From: Microvirga arvi
Lineage (GTDB): Bacteria; Pseudomonadota; Alphaproteobacteria; Rhizobiales; Beijerinckiaceae
DNA: 64,000 bases
Reading direction: 5' to 3'
Assembly (NCBI RefSeq): GCF_016892765.1
Contig: NZ_JAFEMD010000010.1
Span: 1-64,000 of the forward strand
Positions 18,565 to 26,583 of the stretch are shown here, piece by piece; the first letter of the stretch is position 1; each line of letters starts with the position of its first letter. Both the position numbers and the translations under genes were made by a program. The notes under the pieces were generated by a model, which worked only from the letters and a program-made list of their open reading frames with translations, was not told where the DNA came from and did no database searches.

Positions 18565-19036
18565 TCGGCCGCTCCTGGCTGTGGACTGCATTCTTCGGCA
18601 CCCTCAATCCGTGGAGGTCGAGGCGAGCGGAACCCTCTCTTCACCCCATCGAGACGGAAAACTGGCCGATGGGATCGCTCGGACTGTCTTGAACGGGCCG
18701 CTGTGCCCCTTATACTCCGCCTCACCCTGACCTCAGGGATAAGAGGATCTGCCCAGAGCATTTTTCGGCGAAGTGGATCCGGTTCGCCGTAAAAATATGC
18801 GGCAAGCCAAAGAAGAGAGATGATTCCACGTCAGTGGAAACAACTCTAGGTGGATAGCATCGCTGGGCCCGGCGATGCATCAGGGGCAAATCAGGCAAGC
18901 GTCTTTTAGCATCTCAACTCTCCCTTCACTCCTTCATGCGATACCTGAGGCATGGCCAGCTCGAGCGCCCTGTCCCCGCTCGGTGCTTTCACGCTCCCCT
19001 GAAGTGCGGTATGATTCGGCCGAAGTACCCCTTAAG
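18565..19036. other. Intergenic region with two-hairpin repeat copy 2
   Basis: This 472-bp gap holds the 94-bp repeat (18755-18848) and otherwise no credible gene. The frame upstream of the membrane protein is open from 18875 but has no start context or protein-like composition before 19037. Confidence 0.6.
18755..18848. repeat. 94-bp two-hairpin intergenic repeat, copy 2
   Basis: It matches copy 1 (1230-1322) with only a handful of differences across its length: both hairpins, the AGAGCAT start and the AACTCTA end are conserved. Several differences fall as single changes in stem or spacer positions. Confidence 0.85.
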
Positions 19037-19285
19037 ATGAGATGCAGCATGGTGATCCTTTACATGATGGCGGCTTTGATGGGCGGCCTCATCAGCTGCG
19101 TCCTGCTCTGGCCTCATGGAGCCGCCATAGCCCTTCTCAGCATGCCGTTCGGCGGCAGCTTGTTGGTGATGCTGGCTGCGATCCTGGTCTATATGCGAGC
19201 CTCACGCGAGACTGTCTCCGGCAAAGATCATGCAATCTCTATGGATCTGCCTCAGAACCTGCGGACGACGGAAAGCCGTCGATAG
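19037..19285 (+). CDS. Small two-helix membrane protein
   Basis: This 82-aa protein (ATG at 19037; a second in-frame ATG at 19049) has two hydrophobic stretches: VILYMMAALMGGLISCVLL and, after a short turn, a second one ending SLLVMLAAILVYM. A charged, polar tail of about 30 residues follows. Nothing identifies a family. The weak start context lowers confidence. Confidence 0.4.
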   Translation: MRCSMVILYMMAALMGGLISCVLLWPHGAAIALLSMPFGGSLLVMLAAILVYMRASRETVSGKDHAISMDLPQNLRTTESRR

Positions 19286-19471
19286 GCCCAGGCGAACAAA
19301 ACGTTCCTAATCTCCGCACTATACTCAGCCACGAGACCGTATCCCGGGACATCTCGTCCGCCGGGCCCGCAGAACCCTCGCCCTTGGGCTCATGGATAGC
19401 AGCTTGAGCCCGGTCTTCGGTCGCTCCGAGGAAATCATAAGTCACTGTTGAAGGTGCTGCGGCAGCTCACC

Positions 19472-19505
19472 TGGAGCATCGGACCCAAAAGTAGGTCCGC
19501 ACGAT
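19472..19505. repeat. Partial palindromic repeat (GAGCATCGGACC type)
   Basis: GGAGCATCGGACCC...GGTCCGCACGATACGCT is a shortened, imperfect member of the GCATCG palindrome family. It abuts the stop codon of the GNAT gene. Confidence 0.5.
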
Positions 19506-19508
19506 ACG

Positions 19509-19973
19509 CTATTCGATGAGTTTCTTCTTGAAGCCCTCATGACTGCGCGAAAAGCCGAGGCGCTCGTAGAAGCGATGGGCGTCCTTGCGGGTCTTGTTGG
19601 AGGTGAGCTCCATGGCGCGGGCCCCGTGATGGCGCGCATGATCCTCCGCGAATTCCATCATCTTAGCGCCGATGCCGGTCGAGCGGCGTGCGGCCTTCAC
19701 CTTCACGCTCTCGACCTTCACCCGCAGGGCGCCACGGCCGGTGAGATTGGGGATGAAGGTAAGCTGGAACGTGCCGATCACCTCGTCGCCGTCCAACGCC
19801 ACGAACAGCCGGTTCTCGGGGCTTCGCCGGATGGCGGCGAAGGCGGCTTCGTAGGCTGCTTTCGTCTCGGGCGACCAGAGGTCGCCGTGGGAGCCCAGCT
19901 CGTCCTCCTCGTGGAGGCGGATGATCGCTTCGAGATCTTCGGCCTGCGCTTCGCGGATCAGGAGATTGCTCAT
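19509..19973 (-). CDS. GNAT-family N-acetyltransferase
   Basis: This 154-aa protein has the GNAT fold. The acetyl-CoA pyrophosphate loop is present in the form RRSTGIGAKMMEFAEDHA (around residues 96-112), strand 4 is VESVKVKAA, and the C-terminal HRFYERLGFSRSHEGFKK is typical. The acceptor is unknown. The ATG at 19973 overlaps the stop of the upstream glutathione transferase gene (ATGA), so the two form an operon. Confidence 0.85.
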   Translation of the reverse strand: MSNLLIREAQAEDLEAIIRLHEEDELGSHGDLWSPETKAAYEAAFAAIRRSPENRLFVALDGDEVIGTFQLTFIPNLTGRGALRVKVESVKVKAARRSTGIGAKMMEFAEDHARHHGARAMELTSNKTRKDAHRFYERLGFSRSHEGFKKKLIE

Positions 19974-20611
19974 GCGGCCGCGCGGGATTCCATCGGCAAC
20001 AGATCCTTCCGGCTCTTGAAGCCGGGCAGGGATTCGAAGCGCTCCACCCAGGCCTGAAGGTTGGCATAGGCACCAAGATCGAAGCCGCCTTCGTCGGCGT
20101 AGGCGACGACGCCGTAAACGTCGATGTCGGCGATGGTGGCGCCCTCCCCGACAATCCAGTTGCGGCCGGCAAGATGCTGGTCGAGCACCTTGAGGGCGGC
20201 GTTGCCCCCGGCCATGCTGAATTCCAGCACTTCCGGTCCGGCCGGGCGGATGCCGAGCCTGATCGTCCTGGCGCGATAGACATGCGAGGCAAGACGGTCG
20301 AAATCCCAATACATCCATTCCCGCGCCTGGAGGCGCTCCTCGAGGGTCGCGCCGCCGAATCTGCTTAAGCTGTCAGCGAGGTATTCGAGGATCGCCGCCG
20401 ACTGGCACAGATGGCGGCCGTTGTTGCGGTCGATGAGCAGGGGCACCTGCCCATAGCGCTGCTTCGACAGATGAGGAGGCTGCTTGTGCTCGCCCTGCAT
20501 CATGTTCACGTGCACGTAATCGAACGGCTCCCCCGCCAAGGCCAGCATCAGGCCGACCTTGAAGGTCGGGCCGGAAAAGGCAATTCCGTGAAGTTCGAAC
20601 CGTGCCGGCAT
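19970..20611 (-). CDS. Glutathione S-transferase family protein
   Basis: This 213-aa protein is a canonical two-domain GST. The thioredoxin-like N-terminus is FELHGIAFSGPTFKVGLMLA with a Ser in the catalytic N-cap region; the cis-Pro loop is GQVPLLID and the glutathione gamma-Glu site is QSAAILEYLA. The helical domain contains GEGATIADIDVYGVV. The substrate is unknown. The ATG at 20611 is chosen over an extension that lacks similarity. It heads a two-gene operon with the GNAT and is divergent from the MFS gene (164 bp between starts). Confidence 0.85.
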   Translation of the reverse strand: MPARFELHGIAFSGPTFKVGLMLALAGEPFDYVHVNMMQGEHKQPPHLSKQRYGQVPLLIDRNNGRHLCQSAAILEYLADSLSRFGGATLEERLQAREWMYWDFDRLASHVYRARTIRLGIRPAGPEVLEFSMAGGNAALKVLDQHLAGRNWIVGEGATIADIDVYGVVAYADEGGFDLGAYANLQAWVERFESLPGFKSRKDLLPMESRAAA

Positions 20612-20775
20612 GGGCGCCCCCTGTGGCGATGCTGTTGCCCGCAACCCTAGACAGCTCTTTTCCAACAGGAAAGAACCTCCCGTCAAAGAGCTGTGATCTG
20701 GCGCGGGACACGGACAAATTATATGACAGAGCATTGCATGAGACGGCCGCACCGGGTCGATCGCGGGGAACCCCA

Positions 20776-21969
20776 GTGCGCGCCAGGGACATCAGCTTCT
20801 TCATCTCTCTCTTTTTCGCCCGCCTGGCGGACCAGATGCTGCTGTTCCTGGTGCCCCTCGTGGTTTTCCAGACGACGCAGAGCCCCGCTTTGTCGGGCCT
20901 GGCCTTCTTCATCGAGACCCTGCCCCGCTACCTGCTGTTTTCCGTCTGCGGGATCCTCTGCGACCGGCGGTCCCCGGTATCCCTGCTGGTCATCAGCCAG
21001 CGCTTCCGCCTTCTCACCTGCGCCGTGGGCGTCACCGGCCATGAGCTCATCGGCGGCATCGGCTGGCTGGTCGCTCTCTCGGCCATCTGCGGTATCCTCT
21101 CGACGCAAGGGTTTCTGGCCCGGGAGGTGATGCTGCCGCAGATCTTCAGGCGTCATCGGTTCGAGAAGGTCCTGTCCTATTCCCAGCTGGGCGACCAGCT
21201 CGGGATGGTGATAGGCCCCATCCTGGCAGCCGCCCTGCTCGGCCTGTGGGCGTGGCAGATCGTGGTCGGCATCACGGCGTTCCTGTTCCTGCTGGCGGAT
21301 CTCGGGCTCACCTGGTGGCACCGGTCGAGCCAGATCGAACTCGCCCCGCCGGAGGCGGCCTATGACAGCTGGGTCGATCCTTTCCGCATCGCCCTCAAGC
21401 ACATCTGGCATCTGCCCGGACTGCGAAGGGCCGCCGCGCTGTCGGCCGGGCTGAACTTCGTCTTCGGCGTGACGCTCGCCACGTCCGCCGCGATGGTGAC
21501 GGGCATCCATGGCCAGTCCGAGCAGAGCTACGCGCTTCTGCAGACGGCCAGCGCCGTCGCGAGCATCGCGATCCTGACGTTCCTGGCCCATGTCATCATA
21601 CCATTGAGGGCAATGGGGGCCATTGGCTACACAGCCATCTTCATCGGCGGCCTGCTGACGGCCATCAGTCCCAATTACGGGATCTATGCCGCAGGCTACA
21701 TTCTCGTCCTCGGCTTCGACAGAATGTTCACCATCTATCTCCGGAGCCTGCGCCAGAAGATCATTCCGCAGAAGGATTTCGGCAAGACGACCGGTGCGAT
21801 GATCACCGTCAACAATCTGTCGCAGCCGCTGGCCGGGCTGTTGGTGGGTGCGTTCTCGGGTCCGGAAGGTCCGAGTCTTGTGATCGGCGGCATTTCGCTG
21901 GTGATGGGGGCAATCGGCGTCACCGTCGCCGTCGGTGCGGCGCCTGTTCTCAAGCAGGCCAACAGATAG
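20776..21969 (+). CDS. MFS transporter (EntS-like MFS_3 exporter group)
   Basis: This protein of about 397 aa has 10-12 transmembrane helices in two halves. It contains the RxxLADQMLLFLVPLVVFQ helix, an MFS loop motif (CDRRSPVSLLVIS) and SYSQLGDQLGMVIGPIL, which is typical of the MFS_3 (enterobactin-exporter-like) group. The frame is open further upstream, but the family begins at the GTG at 20776 (VRARDISFFISLFFARLADQ) with a modest GGGGAA before it. The cargo is unknown. A DUF4345 gene follows after 8 bp and is probably co-transcribed. Confidence 0.82.
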   Translation: MRARDISFFISLFFARLADQMLLFLVPLVVFQTTQSPALSGLAFFIETLPRYLLFSVCGILCDRRSPVSLLVISQRFRLLTCAVGVTGHELIGGIGWLVALSAICGILSTQGFLAREVMLPQIFRRHRFEKVLSYSQLGDQLGMVIGPILAAALLGLWAWQIVVGITAFLFLLADLGLTWWHRSSQIELAPPEAAYDSWVDPFRIALKHIWHLPGLRRAAALSAGLNFVFGVTLATSAAMVTGIHGQSEQSYALLQTASAVASIAILTFLAHVIIPLRAMGAIGYTAIFIGGLLTAISPNYGIYAAGYILVLGFDRMFTIYLRSLRQKIIPQKDFGKTTGAMITVNNLSQPLAGLLVGAFSGPEGPSLVIGGISLVMGAIGVTVAVGAAPVLKQANR

Positions 21970-21977
21970 GAGACAAC

Positions 21978-22391
21978 ATGCCCGGCATGGAACGCGAGCG
22001 AAAGCTTCTTCAGCAGGCCGTCGCCATCGCGGCGACCATTCCCGTCGCAACCGGGCTCTACGGCGTCCTTTTCGGTCAGGCCCTGACGGGCGATGCGGTG
22101 AGCATCTCGGCGGAGAGTCATTTCCGCTTCCTGTCGGGTCTGCTTCTGGGCATCGGGTTGTGCTTCTGGAGCACCCTGCCCTCCATCGAGATCAGGACCG
22201 GCCGCTTCCGCCTGCTGACCCTGCTCGTGATCATCGGCGGATTGGGCCGCCTGATCGGCCTCGGGCTGACCGGGCTGCCCTCGTTCTTCATGATCGGCGG
22301 CCTGTTCATCGAACTCGCCGTGGCGCCCGCCCTGTGCCTCTGGCAGACGCGCGTCGCCAATCGCTACGCGGAGGAGCACGGCGTCGCGTGA
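21978..22391 (+). CDS. DUF4345 membrane protein
   Basis: This 137-aa protein has four predicted membrane helices, with the family pattern TGLYGVLFG near the first helix, ESHFRFLSGLLLGIGL in the second and GGLGRLIGLGLTG in the third. The family is of unknown function. GGAGACAAC precedes the ATG, and the gene starts 8 bp after the MFS gene, indicating co-expression. Confidence 0.8.
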   Translation: MPGMERERKLLQQAVAIAATIPVATGLYGVLFGQALTGDAVSISAESHFRFLSGLLLGIGLCFWSTLPSIEIRTGRFRLLTLLVIIGGLGRLIGLGLTGLPSFFMIGGLFIELAVAPALCLWQTRVANRYAEEHGVA

Positions 22392-22568
22392 TCCCTTCGA
22401 GCGGGAAACCGCCGGCCTGACCCCGACTGCCCTGACATTGCCGGATTGCGGGCGCATCCTGACGCCCTTGAGACATGCAGCCGGGGTGCGCCGTCGCAAG
22501 GCGTGCCAGCGGGCGCTTCGCGTTGCCATGATCCATGGCCCGGTCCGCACCTCGAAGGAGGTTGCACC

Positions 22569-23975
22569 ATGAACGAACACGGAAAGCTCCTCGCCATTCT
22601 CCGGCAATCGGCCGATGCCGAGCTCGTCGACGCCATCGAGCGCCTGATCCAGGACGCTCCGGATCATGAATTGAACCGCATCAATACGCTCGCCTTTGCG
22701 GCGAGGCACGGCTTCGACGAGGATCGCGTGATCGCCGCCTTCCTCCACGCCTCAAGGCTCGGGCTGTTCGAGATGTCGTGGAATGTCCTGTGCCCCGGAT
22801 GCGGCGGCGTGCTCGAGACCGGCATGAGCCTGAAATCGGTGAACCGGGAGGAATACACCTGCGCCCTCTGCGCCGCAGGCTACGAGCCGACCCTTGACGA
22901 GATGGTGGATGTCACGTTCACGGTGAGCCCGCGCGTGCGCAAGATCGCGGCGCACGACCCGGACACCCTGCCGCTGCACGAATATGCCCGCCAGGTGTTC
23001 TGGGGCTCAGGCGTCGACCTGCCCGAGGATTTCGAGCGCATGATCGACGAGATCATCCTCGATACCGTCGAACTCCCGCCCGGCGAAAGGGCGATCATGT
23101 CCCTGCAGCTCCCGGCGGGATTCGTGATTGTCTTCGAGCCTGTTACCCATGCGGCCCAGTTCATCGACGCGCAGGGCGAGCCCACCCGCGAGCGCCAGAG
23201 CATGTCTCTCGTGGTCAACGAGACCCATCCGCAGAACCAGACGCTCATCATGCGGCCGGGCCCCTTGCGCATTTCCATCGAGAACCGCACGAACCGGCGC
23301 GCCCTGCCCGCGGTGTGGGTCGCAGGCGACGAGCTGCATCACATGCTGAAGCGGCGCCGCCCCTTCCTGACGGCGAAGCGCCTGCTGACCAACCAGACCT
23401 TCCGCGACCTCTACCGCACCGACACGCTCGACATCGACCAGCGGCTGAAGATCACGAGCCTCACGTTCCTCTTCACCGACCTGAAGGGCTCGACGCAGCT
23501 CTACGAGCGCGTCGGCGACCTCGTGGCCTACGATCTCGTGCGGTCGCACTTCCAGGTCCTGCACGAGATCGTCGCCTCCGAGTCCGGAGCCGTGGTGAAG
23601 ACCATCGGCGATGCGGTGATGGCGACCTTCCCGACCCCGGACCATGCGATCTCCGCCGCACTGCGGATGCGCGAGGCGATGCACCGCCTCAACGAGGAGC
23701 GCGGAAGCGAGGACCTGCTGCTCAAGATCGGCATTCACGAAGGGCCATGCCTCGCCGTGACGCTGAACGACCGGCAGGATTATTTCGGCCAGACGGTGAA
23801 CATCGCCTCCCGCGTCCAGGGCCTCGCGATGTCGCGCTCGATCTTCGCGACGGGCTCCGTGGTCGAAAACCCGCGCTCCTCGCGGATCATCGAGAAGCAG
23901 GGCCTGCATCCCGCCCTGCAGAAGACGACCCTGCGCGGGATCAACGACGAGTTTTCGGTTTATGAGATCCCATAA
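22569..23975 (+). CDS. Class III adenylate/guanylate cyclase with N-terminal zinc-ribbon region (DUF5939)
   Basis: This is a 468-aa soluble protein. Residues 1-290 match the DUF5939 type of N-terminus and include a likely zinc site with Cys75, Cys78, Cys98 and Cys101. Residues 295-468 are the cyclase homology domain with both metal-binding aspartates (Asp304 in FLFTDLKGST, Asp348 in KTIGDAVMATF) and the transition-state pair Asn411/Arg415 (TVNIASRV). The substrate-selecting positions Lys344 and Asp404 are those of adenylyl cyclases, so cAMP is the likely product. A strong AAGGAGG sits before the ATG at 22569. What the N-terminal part senses is unknown. Confidence 0.88.
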   Translation: MNEHGKLLAILRQSADAELVDAIERLIQDAPDHELNRINTLAFAARHGFDEDRVIAAFLHASRLGLFEMSWNVLCPGCGGVLETGMSLKSVNREEYTCALCAAGYEPTLDEMVDVTFTVSPRVRKIAAHDPDTLPLHEYARQVFWGSGVDLPEDFERMIDEIILDTVELPPGERAIMSLQLPAGFVIVFEPVTHAAQFIDAQGEPTRERQSMSLVVNETHPQNQTLIMRPGPLRISIENRTNRRALPAVWVAGDELHHMLKRRRPFLTAKRLLTNQTFRDLYRTDTLDIDQRLKITSLTFLFTDLKGSTQLYERVGDLVAYDLVRSHFQVLHEIVASESGAVVKTIGDAVMATFPTPDHAISAALRMREAMHRLNEERGSEDLLLKIGIHEGPCLAVTLNDRQDYFGQTVNIASRVQGLAMSRSIFATGSVVENPRSSRIIEKQGLHPALQKTTLRGINDEFSVYEIP

Positions 23976-23987
23976 GTCTCGCCGAAG

Positions 23988-24158
23988 CGTCATCCCGGGG
24001 CCGCGCAGCGGAGCCCGACCCGAAGGGCCGCGCCGCAGGCGTGGAAATCCATAAACTCAACGTCTCAAGTAAGTGCGATTGGCGTCGCGCCACTTTCGGA
24101 AGTGTTAGCGGTTATGGATTCCGGGCTCGGCTCTACCAGCCGCCCCGGAATGACAGTG
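23988..24158. repeat. Long imperfect inverted repeat
   Basis: The left arm is CGTCATCCCGGGGCCGCGCA...GGAAATCCATAA; the right arm is TTATGGATTCCGGGCTCGGC...CCCCGGAATGACA. It lies between convergent genes (the cyclase and a GNAT) and is the same CGTCATCCCGG repeat family seen elsewhere, in a diverged form. Confidence 0.7.
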
Positions 24159-24183
24159 CTAGATCTCCTACCAAGGCTAAATC

Positions 24184-24705
24184 TCAGAGCCTCTTCTCGA
24201 ACCGATACTCCGCCGACCGCGAAATATCCTCCAGCTGCCGCTGTCCTTCGGCCTGCACATAGCCCAACCGTTTGTAGAGCCGGTGCGCCGTGATGAAGCG
24301 CGTGTCGGACCACAGGACGATGCGGCCCGCGCCCTTGCTGCGGGCATGGCCTTCTGCCTGTCGCACGAGCAGCGAACCCAGCCCCCGTCCGCGCTGGTCC
24401 GGGTGCACATAGAGCCGGTGCAGTTCCGCCGTTCCCGCTTCGGGAAAATCCACCGCCACGCAGGCGCAGACGCGGCCGCGCTCGTCCTCGATGGCCCAGA
24501 AGGAACCGCCGCTCTCAGCATAGGATCGGCTCGGCGCGCGCAGATCCGGAAGGTCGTCGTGCGGATCGACGAAGCAGCCTGGATAATCGGCATAGCAGAC
24601 CGCAATCAGCCCGAAGAGATCCTGCCTGTCATGATCGACGACGGTGCGGATCACAGGGAGGAGGGCTTCCGTTTCACGGTTCGAGGCGGATTCGAGCATT
24701 GTCAT
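24184..24705 (-). CDS. GNAT-family N-acetyltransferase
   Basis: This 173-aa protein has a complete GNAT signature: LHRLYVHPDQRGRGLGSLLV (about residues 95-114) is strand beta4 plus the acetyl-CoA loop Q-R-G-R-G-L-G, and AHRLYKRLGYVQ is the C-terminal helix-strand. The acceptor is unknown. It starts 24 bp after the acyltransferase and may be the last gene of a SGNH-acyltransferase-GNAT transcript. Confidence 0.85.
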   Translation of the reverse strand: MTMLESASNRETEALLPVIRTVVDHDRQDLFGLIAVCYADYPGCFVDPHDDLPDLRAPSRSYAESGGSFWAIEDERGRVCACVAVDFPEAGTAELHRLYVHPDQRGRGLGSLLVRQAEGHARSKGAGRIVLWSDTRFITAHRLYKRLGYVQAEGQRQLEDISRSAEYRFEKRL

Positions 24706-24729
24706 GGTATCAGGACCCGTAGACAGAGA

Positions 24730-25884
24730 TCAGGCCGCTGTCGGCAACGCTGAGGCACCAGCCTCTCTTCCCCTGAGCAGGCGGCGGATCCTGTCGGTGT
24801 GACGTTCCGTGACGAGGGAGAAGATGAAGGCGGCGGCGAGTGCTGCAAACACGAGTCCTACGAAGGCCGAATAAGCGGCGGCTCCTGGAGGAACCAAGGC
24901 CGGCGGCCATCCGAACCGTTCAAAGATGCCGCCCACGAAAACCGTGATCGGCACATGGATGAGGTAGAGCGAATAGGAGAAATCCGCGCCTGTGCGGACC
25001 GGACCTGCCAAGGGACACCAAGCCAGCAGCTTCCGGTTTGATATCGCGAGTCCCGTTCCGAGTCCGACGATGAGATCGGTGCCGAAGGGCGGCAGAACCT
25101 GAAGGCGGGAGATGACGAAGCCCACCCCCATTGCGGCAAGTCCCGAGAGCCCGACGATCAGCGGCATGTCGCGTTCGCGCGCCACCTGCGCGGCCGCAGT
25201 CCCGGCGAGCCAGATGACGAGCCAAGGGGCCCAGCTCAGCAACCCGCCTGCAAGATGGGATATACCCAGAAAAAGGAGCGTGACGGCCACAATCTTGATG
25301 GCGCTTGGACGTTTCGCGAGGCAGATGCCGAACAGGACGGGGGCGACGAGATAAAAAACCCATTCATAGCCGAGCGACCAGAGCGGCGGATTGGATCCGA
25401 GCGGCTTACAGAAAATGCCCTGCACAGCGGCGATGTTGCAGGCCATCTGCCCCCAGCTCCAGCCTGACGTCACGCCGATCGGCTGCAGGGGACGCTCGCC
25501 GAAGAACCGCGTGTCGATCATATACTGCCGACCGATCCAATCGAGCAGCAGGCTCAGGGCCAGCGCCGGCAGGAGAACGACATAGATCCGGGCAAAGCGG
25601 CTGGCGAAATAGGACTGCGCATTGAACCGGGTTGCACTGATGGCGCGCCACGCGCCGCCGCCGACGAGGAAGCCGCTGACGGCGAAGAAGATCGCCACCC
25701 CCTCCCGGTGAATGCCGGTGAGAAAATAAAAGGCCTTCGTCGCCAGATCCGCTTGGGCGACGTCCTGGAAGCTGACGAAGATGAGCCCGCGTGTATGGCC
25801 GAAAAGCACCAGCAACGCTGCGCCAAGACGCAGGACATCCAGAAACGGCCAATGATCGCCTGCGGATCGATGAGCTTCGATCAT
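24730..25884 (-). CDS. Membrane acyltransferase, OafA/acyltransferase-3 family
   Basis: This 384-aa protein has about ten transmembrane helices. The conserved catalytic histidine is His30 in LLVLFGHTRG; FFAVSGFLVGG, SRFARIYVVLLPAL and SLGYEWVFYL are further family blocks. Such enzymes O-acetylate surface polysaccharides, lipids or antibiotics using cytoplasmic acetyl-CoA. The C-terminal SGNH domain found in OafA is absent, but a separate SGNH hydrolase gene directly precedes it and overlaps by ATGA, so the pair may work together as a split version. Confidence 0.85.
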   Translation of the reverse strand: MIEAHRSAGDHWPFLDVLRLGAALLVLFGHTRGLIFVSFQDVAQADLATKAFYFLTGIHREGVAIFFAVSGFLVGGGAWRAISATRFNAQSYFASRFARIYVVLLPALALSLLLDWIGRQYMIDTRFFGERPLQPIGVTSGWSWGQMACNIAAVQGIFCKPLGSNPPLWSLGYEWVFYLVAPVLFGICLAKRPSAIKIVAVTLLFLGISHLAGGLLSWAPWLVIWLAGTAAAQVARERDMPLIVGLSGLAAMGVGFVISRLQVLPPFGTDLIVGLGTGLAISNRKLLAWCPLAGPVRTGADFSYSLYLIHVPITVFVGGIFERFGWPPALVPPGAAAYSAFVGLVFAALAAAFIFSLVTERHTDRIRRLLRGREAGASALPTAA

Positions 25885-26519
25885 GAATTGTCTCTCCGAT
25901 CCGTCAGTTCAGTGATCTCTCGGTTGAGCACCTCATGCAGATGCCGGTAGGCCTCCGCGGACAGATGGATGCCGTCGGTGGTGGTCCCTTCGCGCGCGCC
26001 TCCTTGCCTATCGCCAAAAACGTTCTGAAGATCGACGATGGCAGCGGCGCGGCCGTCGGCAATCTGCACGATTCGACGGCTGAAGGAAGCCATCGCCTCG
26101 GACGAATAGAAACCGGTGAGGCGCTTTCCCCGCTCGATCGGCGGCGGTGTCATCACGACCACCGGCACGGCGGCGGATTCGAAATGGCGGACGATCGCTT
26201 CGAAATGTGCCGTCACTCGATCAAGGCTCTCTTCGGTGCAGTCCTTCTTCGCATCGTTCGTGCCCACGAGGAGCACCGCGATGCTGGGTTCGGCGGAATT
26301 GAGCAGAATCGGCACCCTCGGCTCCAGGGCCTCGGTCCAGATGCCGGAATAGCCGGCATTCAGCACGGGCAGCGAACCGAGGCGGTTCCAGTAGAACCCT
26401 TCGATGAGGGAGTCGCCGACGAAGAGCAGCCCGCCCGGCCCAACGGCGGAGCGATGGGAGCCGATCACGATGTCGCGGATCAGCCAGTGCGGCGCGAAGG
26501 GGTTGGGCTGCGAGGTCAT
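25881..26519 (-). CDS. SGNH/GDSL-family hydrolase
   Basis: This 212-aa protein has the SGNH blocks: I is LFVGDSLIEG with nucleophile Ser37, II contains the Gly of NAGYSGIW, III is LLVGTNDAKK, and V is TTDGIHLSAE with the Asp-x-x-His pair. It could be an esterase or an O-acetyltransferase. No signal peptide is visible, which is odd for a partner that acts on surface glycans. The ATG at 26519 is chosen over an upstream TTG at 26537. Its stop overlaps the start of the membrane acyltransferase, which implies coupled translation. Confidence 0.82.
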   Translation of the reverse strand: MTSQPNPFAPHWLIRDIVIGSHRSAVGPGGLLFVGDSLIEGFYWNRLGSLPVLNAGYSGIWTEALEPRVPILLNSAEPSIAVLLVGTNDAKKDCTEESLDRVTAHFEAIVRHFESAAVPVVVMTPPPIERGKRLTGFYSSEAMASFSRRIVQIADGRAAAIVDLQNVFGDRQGGAREGTTTDGIHLSAEAYRHLHEVLNREITELTDRRDNS

Positions 26520-26583
26520 GGGGTTGGTGCTCTGCAAGAGCCCCGGCGGGCGCGGACGCGATCCGCCGGGATGGCCAATGGCC

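Noticed and set aside
18875..19036. N-terminal extension of the small membrane protein
   Set aside because: Residues are Pro/Ser/Arg-rich without conservation-like pattern and the helix starts only after the ATG at 19037.
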